From the NCBI RefSeq assembly GCF_000813145.1, contig NZ_BAZF01000010.1, forward strand, positions 1-64,000: a stretch of DNA of 64,000 nucleotides, written 5' to 3'. The position numbers were made by a program, and so were the translations under genes. Positions 1 to 9,143 of the stretch are shown in pieces. Within the stretch, counting starts at the first letter, position 1; each line of letters opens with the position of its first letter. Under the pieces are notes generated by a model. The model saw only the letters and a program-made list of their open reading frames with translations. It did not search any database and had not been told where the DNA came from. The DNA is from Geobacter sp. OR-1. Its GTDB lineage: Bacteria; Desulfobacterota; Desulfuromonadia; Geobacterales; DSM-12255.

Positions 1-3000
1 TGAAGGTTGCAGTTGTCAGACCCGTGAACGTGGCCGGTTTGGTCCCGATCGCCGTATCTGGCGGAGTCGTGTCCACCGTCCAGGTCCATGTGGCTGGGGT
101 ACTGACCTGCCCCTTGGCGTTTACCGACTTTACCGTAAAGGTGTGGGCTGCATCGGCAAGTCCGGCAAACTGGTACGGGCTGACACATTGCTCAATAGGA
201 TTACTGTCCAGCTGGCACTGGAAGGCAAAAGCATTGGTGCCGGAAAAAGCTACCTGACCTGAAGTCAGGTTGGTGGGGTTGGCCGGCTTTGCCGAAATAG
301 TCACGGTTGGAGTGACAATGGCCGAGAGCAGTACGCTGTTGGAAGCTGCAGAAGCAGGCCCAGTGCCGAAGGCGTTTGTTGCGGTTACCGTGAACTTGTA
401 GGCGACGACATTCGTCAAACCGGTCACAGAGATCGGGCTTGCTTTGCCGGTAGCGGTAACTCCGCCAGGGGATGAGGTGACGGTATAACCGGTGATTGGC
501 GACCCCCCGATATTTGCAGGAGCAGAAAATGTAACCACAGCGGAAGCATTACCGACATAGGCTGTGCCAATGGTTGGCGCACCGGGAGGAGTAAGCGCTG
601 CAGCCGGATCAAGGGTAAAACTAACCACCTGGACCAGGTCACTTGCGACAAGACTGCTGGTGCGGACCTCGGCTGTTACCGCGTAGGTCCCTGCAGGAGT
701 ATCTGCTGGCATCGCCCAGACATTGGCCGGTCCATACGCTTGCTTCTCTACTCCGTCAAGCAAGAAGCGGTATTCATAGTTGGATGATCCTGTTGCGGTG
801 GCTGTGAAATTGACCACCGTTCCCGGAGCCTGGGGATTCGGCTTGTCATACACCAGAGTCAGGTTTGTCGGCGGGTCCAGCCTAATGTCGTAGGGAATGG
901 TCCTGGTGGTGTCAGGGACTGCCGATGCAAAATCAGTACGCACATCAACTGTTACCGAATGCGCACCGAGAGGAGTACCTGCCGGTATCTCCCAGAATCT
1001 CGTCGCGCTGTAATCCTGGACCATCGCGCCATCAAAGGAGAATCGGTATTGGTAGGAACCGGTGCCGCCAACTCCCAAGGCATAAAATTTTACCGGCGCA
1101 GCATGAGGCGTCGGGAAGTAAGGGTCAAGGGTCACGTCGGTGGCGCCGCTCCATGCTGCAGAGACAACATCGGCGGTCGCCGGGACTGCGGATAGACCGT
1201 CATACCAAACCACAGAGCCGGTCAGCGCCCATGCGGCATTATCAATGTAGCGGTTATAGCCGGTAACACGATAAGTATAAGTGGCACCGGAAACAACAGT
1301 TGTGTCGTCGTAGGTCGGGGTGCCATTTGACAACATCGTCATCCGTCCCAGTTGCGTGAACGGGCCGGCGGCGCAGGCAGCAGCATTTCCATTGCACCGC
1401 TCGATAATAAACCCGAGAGTGGTATTGTAGGGCGGGTTAACCACTTTATAGGAGTTGTCTGCCCAGCTAAGGGTATTCTTCTGCGCTGCCGCAATCACTG
1501 AAAGGCCTGTCGGGTCAGCAGGCGGTGCCGTTGCCGTCCGGAAAATCATGGACCGCATCATATCCTGTTCCTCATGGCTCAGGATATGACAATGCCAGAC
1601 ATACTCAGCGCCAAAATTGAACAGGTTGTTCGTATCCGCCGGAATTTTGGCCTGACCGGTAAGCGGATCCAGATTCATGAAACCGTCTGCAGCGCCCGGC
1701 AAACCGGTGGTAGCCGCAGGAATAGCCGGCTGCAGCAACCGCAGACTGTCGGGGAGTGCAAAAGGAGGTTTCGGCGCCCTTGGTCTGAGGGCTACGATCG
1801 TGTCCTCCAAGGGGCTGACCCTGACAGTCTCCTTCCAGCCGAGCTCGTTTTCCCACGGCAGCCTGATAAAGCCGTCCCAACCAACCCGGTTGACTACCTG
1901 AACGTCAAACAGGTGAAAATGGATCGGATGGGTGTCGACCCCGTTATGGGTGATCTTCCAGAGCTGTGTCTTGCCGTCCTGTACCAGTTCAGTGGGAGGG
2001 TCCTGGTAGTTCTGCATGACGAAAATCTGATTAATATTGTTGGTATTGGGGAGTTCGACACCTAATTTCGCGCTCATCCGGCCGTATTCATCCCAAACCG
2101 CCCCCATTTCGTCATGGATTGCCTTGGGCTCCATCGGATAACCGAGCACCAGCTCTTTCGTACCGGTCGCATTATCAGCTATGGTCTCGAAAGATAAATT
2201 GTTATCGGATATTTTTGCGAGCCCCCAGTTGGGTGCGACACTTGGGAAAGTGGTATTGTAGGCCGAATCATAGGCAGTCTGCCCCACGATGACAGGTTCC
2301 TGAGATGCCTGGAATACGCCGGGGGTAGCAGTTGTCTTGAAGGCATCCTGCAGGACAGTTTCATTAAAAACAGCCGCAGGCGCAACATTGGCAACATTAA
2401 TCTGCATAATGGTACGGGTATTCGGCCCCATGCCGGCCTTCGGGCCTGGATGGCCGCCGACAGCGGTCAGATCAGGTGCGCCGGTGTAATAGTCATTGGT
2501 AGGGACAAATGCCGGAAAGGCCGCAGGGGCGTCATTATAAAGAATGAGAGTCTGACCGGCATACTGGGAAAAGTCGATGATGACATCGGCACGCTCGGCA
2601 GGGCCGAGGATAACCGTGCCGTCGTTGACATTGCCAACATTAAACAGGGTCGGATCCAGAACGAAAGAGATCGGCTTGTTGTTTATAACAACCGGCTTCG
2701 GGAGAAATCCTCCCTCGTTGCCGATCTGTATCCATTTGGGGCCAGAGGTCGTAGGATCGGGAACCCCTCCTACCCTGCTGTCGGCAGCGGCATCCCAGTC
2801 AGGGTAGCCGGGATAAACAACAGCCGGAACCATCTTAACTTCCGTCTTGGCGGCGCAGGTCCCGTTGCAGAGGGGGTTCACGGCATTGGGATCAACGGTG
2901 GCATCCGCCTTGTACAGCTGCAGGTTTACGAAACGGTCATGGGAAGCATTCAGGATTCTTAAACGATATGCCTTGGGCTGTACTGAAAGCTTGGGGAATA

Positions 3001-4588
3001 CGGTGCCGTTGACCATCATGGTATCAACAAACGCCTCCGCTACCCAGGAAGGGTTGGGGGATGCCGGCATAGTCGGCGGTTCCCAAGGAGAATCACACAA
3101 CCCCCCGATGCCGCAGTCGTAATACGGGTTGGCCACCGGCAGGAACTTGATGCCGGTTGTAGGTGGCCAGAAAAACATGCCGTATACCCAGCGGCCCATC
3201 GGGTTGACACCGCCCAGATCGCTTGGGTTTTCCGCCGGCATATACACATGCGGCCACCAGAGGTCCCCGGTTTTAGGCACAGCATTGATCCGCTTCCGAG
3301 CTCCGGGCACATTGCTGCAGGTGGCATCGGTACAAGTGGCGGTAATATCCGCTCCGGAAGCATCATGCCATGTTACAGACTTTGCTCCGGTCCCCCAGAC
3401 CCAGGTAGGGTCAAGGGTTTCGATTTGGGTGGCGTCAACAAAGGTCTTGTCCTGAATGACCAGGGGGATCTGATCGGCTGGAATCGTCCCGGCAGCGTAG
3501 ACCCGGCCATTGACAGTGCCGCCGTTGACAAGAGCGGTCTCTATCGGATCCTGGATGAGGTAGCCGGCAGCCTCGCCGGCATAGACATTCAAGCGGGTGA
3601 TCCCGTAGGAATGGTCGTGATAAAACATCAACCGGGCGCTCTGCTGGTTTGTATAGTAATAGGTGACTGCACCGGGGCCGGGGTTGTTGCTTGCACCGGG
3701 GCAGGCATTCAGTCCGGCGCAGGCAGGAACCACATTTCCCGAGCCATCGAACCACATGTCAGGCACGTACTGGACATTGTCGGCCTTAGGAAATGGCGTT
3801 ACCTCGTTTAACGGAGTGACCCACTGGTGAGGGGTACCATCGCTGATCCAGGGGCTGAGTCCCCCATGCAGATGCAGCTCGGCGCGGTTCTGTGGGTAGT
3901 AGGCACACCCGGGGTTAAGGTTTCTCAGCGCGGGATCAGGGTTGCGGGGGTCCTTCACCGGATCACAGTCCGTACCGTTTGCATACTTTGGCCCCATACC
4001 GGATCCCATTACAGTGGTATCAACCGGGAGAAAGAAAGGCTCTACGGATTCAAGCGGCAGTTTGTTGACAAACTTGATCCTCACCGGCCGGTCTTTCTGG
4101 GCCACGATGACTGGACCGAGATAATGGATCGGCGCCGGGGCAACGTTATTGGCATTGCCAGCCTGGTTTGTGCCGTTGTTTACCTGAACATATCCTTGGA
4201 GCGTGGTATTGTTCGGCAGGTCAGGATGCATTTTTTCGGTATATCGCCGCAGTTCGATCTCGTAATAATCGGACCCTGAAAAGGTCATCTTGTCCGGTAC
4301 GGCAACAGGTATGCACTGGCCGATCTCGTTAGGAGAAGTACAGCCAAGCGGCGCCAGACTGGTTACAAACTTACGCAATGGCGGGCTGAACTGCCAGTTG
4401 GAAGTGGCGCCGAAGACATCCGGGACCTGTATCCCATCAGGCTGCAGCGCCGGATTAACACTCCCCAGTCCGGGCGGGGTAAATGCCGAGACAGGCGGGG
4501 CTGCATCTGCTGTGGCAGTATATCCGGCCATACACGCCAGAACAAACAGGAAAATCGGGACAATTATTGAATGGCTGTACTTTTTCAA
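1..4588 (-). CDS. OmpB-like secreted multicopper oxidase with Ig/Fn3-type C-terminal repeats (3' end outside window)
   Basis: The reading frame is open from 4588 to the left edge (about 1529 codons), so the C-terminus is missing. The TTG start at 4588 follows AGGAGG by 6 bases and opens a signal peptide (MKKYSHSIIVPIFLFV, likely cut after TADA). All four multicopper-oxidase copper motifs are visible: HLHGG near residue 239, YHDHSYG near 323, HPIHFHLFD near 885, and HCHILSHEEQDMM near 998. The last has the Cys/His/Met type-1 spacing, so the enzyme looks catalytically intact. After about residue 1015 come Fn3-like and Ig-like modules, the last with TKPATFTG at the edge. The spacing of the copper motifs is much wider than in laccases, as in the large Geobacter OmpB/OmpC proteins implicated in Fe(III) oxide reduction. 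That role is known for OmpB and only inferred here. It lies 27 bp downstream of the small gene at 4616-4885. Confidence 0.88.
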   Translation of the reverse strand, partial: MKKYSHSIIVPIFLFVLACMAGYTATADAAPPVSAFTPPGLGSVNPALQPDGIQVPDVFGATSNWQFSPPLRKFVTSLAPLGCTSPNEIGQCIPVAVPDKMTFSGSDYYEIELRRYTEKMHPDLPNNTTLQGYVQVNNGTNQAGNANNVAPAPIHYLGPVIVAQKDRPVRIKFVNKLPLESVEPFFLPVDTTVMGSGMGPKYANGTDCDPVKDPRNPDPALRNLNPGCAYYPQNRAELHLHGGLSPWISDGTPHQWVTPLNEVTPFPKADNVQYVPDMWFDGSGNVVPACAGLNACPGASNNPGPGAVTYYYTNQQSARLMFYHDHSYGITRLNVYAGEAAGYLIQDPIETALVNGGTVNGRVYAAGTIPADQIPLVIQDKTFVDATQIETLDPTWVWGTGAKSVTWHDASGADITATCTDATCSNVPGARKRINAVPKTGDLWWPHVYMPAENPSDLGGVNPMGRWVYGMFFWPPTTGIKFLPVANPYYDCGIGGLCDSPWEPPTMPASPNPSWVAEAFVDTMMVNGTVFPKLSVQPKAYRLRILNASHDRFVNLQLYKADATVDPNAVNPLCNGTCAAKTEVKMVPAVVYPGYPDWDAAADSRVGGVPDPTTSGPKWIQIGNEGGFLPKPVVINNKPISFVLDPTLFNVGNVNDGTVILGPAERADVIIDFSQYAGQTLILYNDAPAAFPAFVPTNDYYTGAPDLTAVGGHPGPKAGMGPNTRTIMQINVANVAPAAVFNETVLQDAFKTTATPGVFQASQEPVIVGQTAYDSAYNTTFPSVAPNWGLAKISDNNLSFETIADNATGTKELVLGYPMEPKAIHDEMGAVWDEYGRMSAKLGVELPNTNNINQIFVMQNYQDPPTELVQDGKTQLWKITHNGVDTHPIHFHLFDVQVVNRVGWDGFIRLPWENELGWKETVRVSPLEDTIVALRPRAPKPPFALPDSLRLLQPAIPAATTGLPGAADGFMNLDPLTGQAKIPADTNNLFNFGAEYVWHCHILSHEEQDMMRSMIFRTATAPPADPTGLSVIAAAQKNTLSWADNSYKVVNPPYNTTLGFIIERCNGNAAACAAGPFTQLGRMTMLSNGTPTYDDTTVVSGATYTYRVTGYNRYIDNAAWALTGSVVWYDGLSAVPATADVVSAAWSGATDVTLDPYFPTPHAAPVKFYALGVGGTGSYQYRFSFDGAMVQDYSATRFWEIPAGTPLGAHSVTVDVRTDFASAVPDTTRTIPYDIRLDPPTNLTLVYDKPNPQAPGTVVNFTATATGSSNYEYRFLLDGVEKQAYGPANVWAMPADTPAGTYAVTAEVRTSSLVASDLVQVVSFTLDPAAALTPPGAPTIGTAYVGNASAVVTFSAPANIGGSPITGYTVTSSPGGVTATGKASPISVTGLTNVVAYKFTVTATNAFGTGPASAASNSVLLSAIVTPTVTISAKPANPTNLTSGQVAFSGTNAFAFQCQLDSNPIEQCVSPYQFAGLADAAHTFTVKSVNAKGQVSTPATWTWTVDTTPPDTAIGTKPATFTGLTTATF

Positions 4589-4615
4589 GGTTCGCCTCCT
4601 GATGGTATTCTTTGA

Positions 4616-4885
4616 TTACTTGACCGGCTTTCCCATCTCTTCCAGCGAAGATCCAGGTGATAACTGAACACCCTTTTTCTTTGCGCCTATTTCAGCCTTC
4701 TTCTTTTTCATGGCATCCGCAGCGGCCTTTTTCTGTTCAATGGTTATCCGTTTTCTGGGTGCTGCTGCATGAGGATTCACGTTATCGGGATTCAATGTTT
4801 CGGCAAAAATTGCCTCTGCTGGAAACATAAATAATAGTCCCAGCAGCGAAATGGTTAAAATATACCCGCGTCTGTATGCGATCAT
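4616..4885 (-). CDS. Small secreted Lys-rich protein preceding the multicopper oxidase
   Basis: 89 residues. The N-terminus is a signal peptide (basic MIAYRRGY, hydrophobic ILTISLLGLLFMF, cut near IFAET). The mature part is short and highly basic (KKAAADAMKKKKAEIGAKKK). No Cys, His-rich or haem motif is present, so metal binding is not indicated. It ends 27 bp before the multicopper oxidase start and is almost certainly co-transcribed with it. I do not recognise a family. Possible roles are an accessory or secretion partner of the oxidase, but this rests only on position. Confidence 0.7.
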   Translation of the reverse strand: MIAYRRGYILTISLLGLLFMFPAEAIFAETLNPDNVNPHAAAPRKRITIEQKKAAADAMKKKKAEIGAKKKGVQLSPGSSLEEMGKPVK

Positions 4886-5182
4886 ATCTAGTATCCTTTC
4901 TCATGATTGTTAGAGGAACCGGGTTATGTATTCGTAGAATTATCCTGCCGTTTCAAACAATTATGAGCACAAAGCGGGCCAGCTGCCGCAATGGACCACA
5001 ACATTTCGTTATTGTTGAGCATTTTGCAAACTACCAGAGAAATAATTGAGGAAACGGCTGTCGCCAAACTTTACAACGCTGTAAATAAATTCCCGATCGG
5101 GAGAGAGGAGAGAGCCCTGTGCCGGGGTATACCCGGCACAAAGCTTACGCAATGGAACGGAAACGCTGGAGGATCTGTGTGG
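4886..5182. other. 297-bp intergenic region with a GC-rich hairpin
   Basis: No convincing gene. It holds an inverted repeat at 5117-5137 (GTGCCGGG, 5-base loop, CCCGGCAC) and the sigma-54-like string at 4966-4981. The hairpin has no T-run on the minus strand, so it does not look like an intrinsic terminator for the gene ending at 5183. It could be an operator or enhancer. Confidence 0.5.
4966..4981 (-). promoter_or_regulatory. Candidate sigma-54 promoter for the multicopper oxidase operon
   Basis: On the minus strand the string TGGCCCGCTTTGTGCT has the invariant GG-N10-GC core of a -24/-12 promoter, with two mismatches to TGGCAC-N5-TTGC. A start site near 4955 would leave about a 70-base leader before the gene starting at 4885. 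An NtrC-type activator is encoded nearby. GG-N10-GC occurs often by chance in DNA of this composition. Confidence 0.3.
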
Positions 5183-6902
5183 TTAGAAAATTACCCAATC
5201 GCTTTTTTTAATCAGGTTTGCATTTGGTCCCTTGCCAAGCTGCACGATGTAGCACCCCTTGGAGGCATAGCGTTGTCCAGGCCCAAAGCTGTAACGCTCA
5301 AAATCCGGGAGATACTGATCAGGCATCATACTTATTACATCAAGAAGCGTATCCCGGTAATAATCGAGTTTGAGTTCCTTAAGACCTTGCAGGAAAATAT
5401 GGATCATTGAAAAGGTTCGAGAGGCAATCCTTTTCTCATCCTTATGTTTCAGTTTCCCCAGCAGCAGGACGTCTCCATACCCCTCATAAACCTTCTCATC
5501 TTCCGGCATGCGAAATGGATAGGTAATATACACCTTGTCGCGCAACTTTTCGGGAATCTCCATGACCGCCTGGCCCAGGTACCGTGCTGAAACAAAATAA
5601 TCAGGCCCTGACCCCCCCCTCATCTATACTGCTTAAGAGATTAACCACCTCAGGACCCGACCAGATTACGACGGCTGTGGGACGATACTGTTGAATCAGT
5701 CCCCTTAACGTGTCCGGCAGCAATTGCTTGTCTGGCGGCAGGGTTACCGTGTCAACAGTCCCGTTGCCGGCAGACTTCCAGGCATCGTTAAACCCTGCGG
5801 AAAAAGCGCTGCTCTCCCGGGAGGGCTGGACTATCTGGAGAACCTTGGCTCCGTTTTTCCCTGTAGTCCCCGCAAGAAAGCGGGCAGCAGTTTCCCCCTC
5901 CTGGTAGTACCCTTTGGAAGCATAGAACGTATACCAACTGGTCTCGGATATTACCGGCAGGTCGGTAATGGGGAACAGGCAAGGTATCTGCCGCTCTTCG
6001 CAAAAGTCGTGAACAGGCTGCCACTCCTGACCGGATATGCCGCCCAGTATTGCAAATACAGGATCTTTGCGATTGTATTCTTCCAGTTGAGCCCGCCAGG
6101 TCTCTGGAGCACCTTTCAGTTCCCAGGTCGCAATGTTAATATCCCGGAAAAACGCGGCGTCGAGCATGCGAAACATCTTGGCAAACTGAGGCAGCTTTTT
6201 CTGGGTTTTCGTCTGCCTGTTGATCGTAACCAGGGTTTCGAGAGAGGCCAGCAGGGCCTGGCGGTCTTCCGGAGTCACGTCATCGGTGACAATGGTGGCA
6301 AAATTAACGGTAGTTTCAGTTACCCCGGGAGAAAACGTCGACGAAAGTTGTTTCAGATAACTTCCAAGAATATGCATATCGTTGTCTTCAATCATATATC
6401 TCGGCATTATCGGAGAGAGCTCCCTGCCATCCGGGTTGACGCCGTATCGAATCGCATTGGCAAGGCTCTCGTCCGAATAGGCAGATCTTATCGGCGTGGC
6501 GGGTCTTGTTACCCCTCTTTTTTTGGATATTACATTCTTGATCTGATCCTTAAAAAGATACCGCGGGGCAAAAAGCGTTGCGCCATTGACAGGAGGAGAC
6601 GTTATCTGCCCCTCCACCGACCCCAGGCCGCTACGAGTATGGCAGTTCGAACAGGAAAAGACCGTGCTGTCTATCCGCACATCGCCTCTGACATACCCCT
6701 GCAGAGGCGAACCATCAGGTAGCAAACCGTCGCGATATATATTTTCTCCGAGACGCTTGACCTCTGCGGGAGAAGGGGAAGAAATCCCGTTATCCCCGGC
6801 TCCCAAGGCAAACCCTTTTACCGGCGCCAGAATGAAGAGGCAGATTGCACAGACAACTCTTATCAGGAACAATGCGGTTTCATTTAAAGATAGTCTGTTC
6901 AT
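5183..6902 (-). pseudogene. Cytochrome c - periplasmic binding protein fusion, frameshifted at a G8 tract
   Basis: Two overlapping frames form one protein of about 572 residues if one G is removed from the eight-G run at 5612-5619 (minus-strand sense). The junction then reads SSIDEGGSGPDYFVSARYL. As given, translation stops at 5601. The start at 6902 (MNRLSLNETALF) overlaps the sco1-like stop by ATGA. The protein has a signal peptide, a mono-haem cytochrome domain (CSNCH), then a type-1 periplasmic-binding-protein domain like those of branched-chain amino-acid ABC receptors (ILGGISGQEW, AVVIWSGP). No transporter subunits are adjacent, so it may sense or bind a ligand in the periplasm rather than feed a transporter. 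The break may be a read error, a slippery or phase-variable tract, or real decay. Confidence 0.75.
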
Positions 6903-7484
6903 TTGATCCCTGCCTTCTGGATCTCGGCCAAGAATTCCGAGGTGCTCATGATTCCGTAAACCCTTATCCATTTGTCAGCTTTGGGCGGATGGATCAGGGT
7001 CAAGGCATAATGCGACATTTTATTCGGTATATAGGCATTGAAGCCCCTCATTACAGCATCTATATCCCTTCGTGATCCAGTCAGAAAATCCCAGCCAGGC
7101 CTCGCTCCGTAGCGCTTCAGATATTCTTTCATAACCTTGGGTGTGTCGTTTTCCGGATCTATTGAAATAGATACCAGGTGGACCTTCTGCGAATCCGCAC
7201 CCAACTTCTGCTGCAAATTGATATAACAGCTGGATAAAACAGGGCATATTGTCGTACAGGTCCCGAAGATAAAATCGAGAACCACTGGTTTATCCGACTC
7301 GACAAGGGATCTTAGACGAACTTTCCTGCCGTTCTGATCAAGGAGCGTTACATCCGGCAACGAATATCTTTCCATGCTCCGTTGATAGCCCGTTTTTTTC
7401 AGCCCTGACTTCGGTTGAAATGCCGGTAAGCACGGCCGGGATGATAAAGAAGAAGAGCAACGCCTTTAGCAGGGGTATTTTCAT
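6899..7484 (-). CDS. SCO1/SenC-family copper chaperone-like protein (signal peptide out of frame)
   Basis: The main open frame (start 7375, 158 residues) is a complete SCO1/SenC thioredoxin-like domain. It has the copper-binding CTTIC (C40 and C44 in that frame) and a conserved His in MSHYAL. SCO proteins insert copper into cytochrome oxidase or act as periplasmic thiol-redox proteins. Upstream, from ATG at 7484 behind GGGAG, lies a signal peptide (MKIPLLKALLFFFIIPAVL) in another frame. Removing one A from the seven-base run at 7393-7399 joins them (about 194 residues, junction AEKTGYQRSMERYSLPD). The gene overlaps the next one by 4 bases, so the two are translationally coupled. I infer a role in copper supply to the neighbouring multicopper oxidase. 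Confidence 0.82.
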
Positions 7485-7540
7485 CACAATGAACTCCCAG
7501 GTTATTTAGTTGTGACAGCTTCAAACAACGACACAACATG

Positions 7541-7556
7541 AGCAGTTACTGTGCCA
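7541..7556 (-). promoter_or_regulatory. Candidate sigma-54 promoter for the sco1-like operon
   Basis: The minus strand reads TGGCACAGTAACTGCT: a perfect -24 half TGGCAC, GG-N10-GC spacing, and one mismatch in the -12 half (CTGC for TTGC). A start near 7531 would lie about 45 bases before the signal-peptide ATG at 7484. A sigma-54-dependent activator is encoded immediately upstream (7709-9111), which supports the assignment. The -24 half is one arm of the inverted repeat TGTGCC-N4-GGCACA. Confidence 0.5.
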
Positions 7557-7708
7557 TCCGGCACAAACGCAAAAACTTCCGTTATTCAAACAGATTAGGC
7601 GTAATACATGCTGATTGAAGGGTGTAAACTTTTTTGCTATTGTTAATTGTATCCCATGAAAACGGTGCCAGCAATGCCTCACGAAATTATCAGAGGCTTA
7701 GACAGGAA

Positions 7709-9111
7709 TCATGTTGCTGAGTCAGTTCTGAGGCGCTTGTTGAGCGTTTGGCGCGTTATTCCCAGGAGATTGGCAGCAATTCCCTGGTTATTTTTTGACC
7801 GCTGCATTGCTTCGACAATCAGATAATTCTCAACTTCGTCAATTGTCGGGAAATGGCCGAACAGCTCTTCCAGAGGATTGATTCCGGAACCCTTTTGCAC
7901 TGAAGCTGTTTTTTGCACCCTGGCAATACCAATGGCATTGCTGAAGCTCTCCATGGACAATACTCCGGAATTATGCCGGGCAACGGCATCATGAACCATT
8001 GCCTCAAGTTCACGGACATTGCCGGGAAATGCGTAGGTCTGTAACAGGGTAACCAGTTCCGGCGGGGGGTCGGCTTTTTCTTGCCGAAAGAGTTGGCAGC
8101 TTCTTCGAGAAAATGATTGAGCAACGGGGCAACATCTTCAGTTCGCTCCCGCAACGGCGGAATCACAAGGCGATGAGTGCACAGGCGGTAATAGAGATCC
8201 TTGCGAAAGCGCTTTTCATCGATCAATTTCTGCAGATCGTGATTTGTGGCGAGCAAAACCCGGGCGCTGCTAATGCATGGGTCATCCGAACCTACAGGGT
8301 AATATTCCTTTTCCTGCAGCAGCCTCAGTAGTTTGATCTGGGACGAATCATTCAAATCACCGATCTCGTCAAGAAACAGGGTTCCGGAAGCCGCCTTGGC
8401 GACCAGCCCCTCCCGGGGGCGTTCGGCACCGGTAAATGCCCCTTTTTTGTGCCCGAAAAGCGTATCGGCAAAAACCGTGTCATCAAGTCCGGCAACGTTC
8501 ACCGCAACAAAGTCGCCGGTGCATCCGCTAAGCGTATGGAGGGCCTTGGCAACCAGTTCCTTGCCCACTCCGGTCTCGCCGCATATCAAAATCGGCTGCC
8601 GAGACGGCGCAATGACCTCCATATATTTGAAAAGTGTATGCATCTTGTTACTGGTGGAAACAATGGGACTGAAGGCCTCGGCATGATCCAGTTTCTCTGA
8701 GAAGAAGCGCTCTCGCAACGTATCAAGCTCTCTGCAGATTGCCCGATGCTCAATTGCCCTGCGAATTGTTGCCACCAACCGTTCCGTTTCCACCGGCTTG
8801 ACAAGGAAATCAAATGCCCCTCTTTTCATGCAGCTGACGGCAGTCTCGGTCTCGTCAACGGCCGTCATCACAATCACAGGGATAAACGGGTACTCGTTGA
8901 CTATTTCCGGGAGCAGGTCAATACCGCTCAGTTTTGGCATATAAAGGTCCAGCACGATTACGGCAACCTCGTTAGACTGCAGATAGTCCATGACATCGGT
9001 ACTGTTGCTTATGGCAAAGACGTTTCTGAACCCTCTGCTAGCCAGCAGGAGCTGTGAAGCCTTAAGCAGCCTTAACTCGTCATCAACCAGCAAAATAGGG
9101 ATATCGTTCAT
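7709..9111 (-). pseudogene. NtrC-type sigma-54 response regulator, frameshifted at a C6 tract
   Basis: Receiver domain (phospho-acceptor Asp in VIVLDLYMP), AAA+ sigma-54-interaction domain (Walker A GETGVGKE, GAFTGA loop), then a Fis-type helix-turn-helix (NNQGIAANLLGITRQTLNKRL). The receiver and AAA+ parts are in one frame, the end of the AAA+ part and the HTH in another. Adding one C to the six-C run (8064-8069, G on the plus strand) joins them as GKKKPTPPPELVTLL followed by FPGNVREL, the normal NtrC sequence, about 467 residues. As given, the protein would lose its DNA-binding domain. ATG at 9111 has the better Shine-Dalgarno spacing. It follows the kinase gene by about 32 bp and is probably its partner, acting on sigma-54 promoters in this island. 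Confidence 0.85.
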
Positions 9112-9143
9112 CAACATAACCTCTTGAATATCAATAGTTCCGA

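Noticed and set aside
925-4279. Several plus-strand open frames of 100-190 codons in the first 4.3 kb
   Set aside because: They lie antisense to the continuous multicopper oxidase frame, lack ribosome sites and show no protein-like composition.
5117-5137. Intrinsic terminator for the cytochrome-PBP gene
   Set aside because: Strong stem but no T-run on the minus strand.
5724-6722. 332-codon plus-strand frame
   Set aside because: Antisense shadow of the cytochrome-PBP gene; Arg/Gly-rich with no domain and no plausible start.
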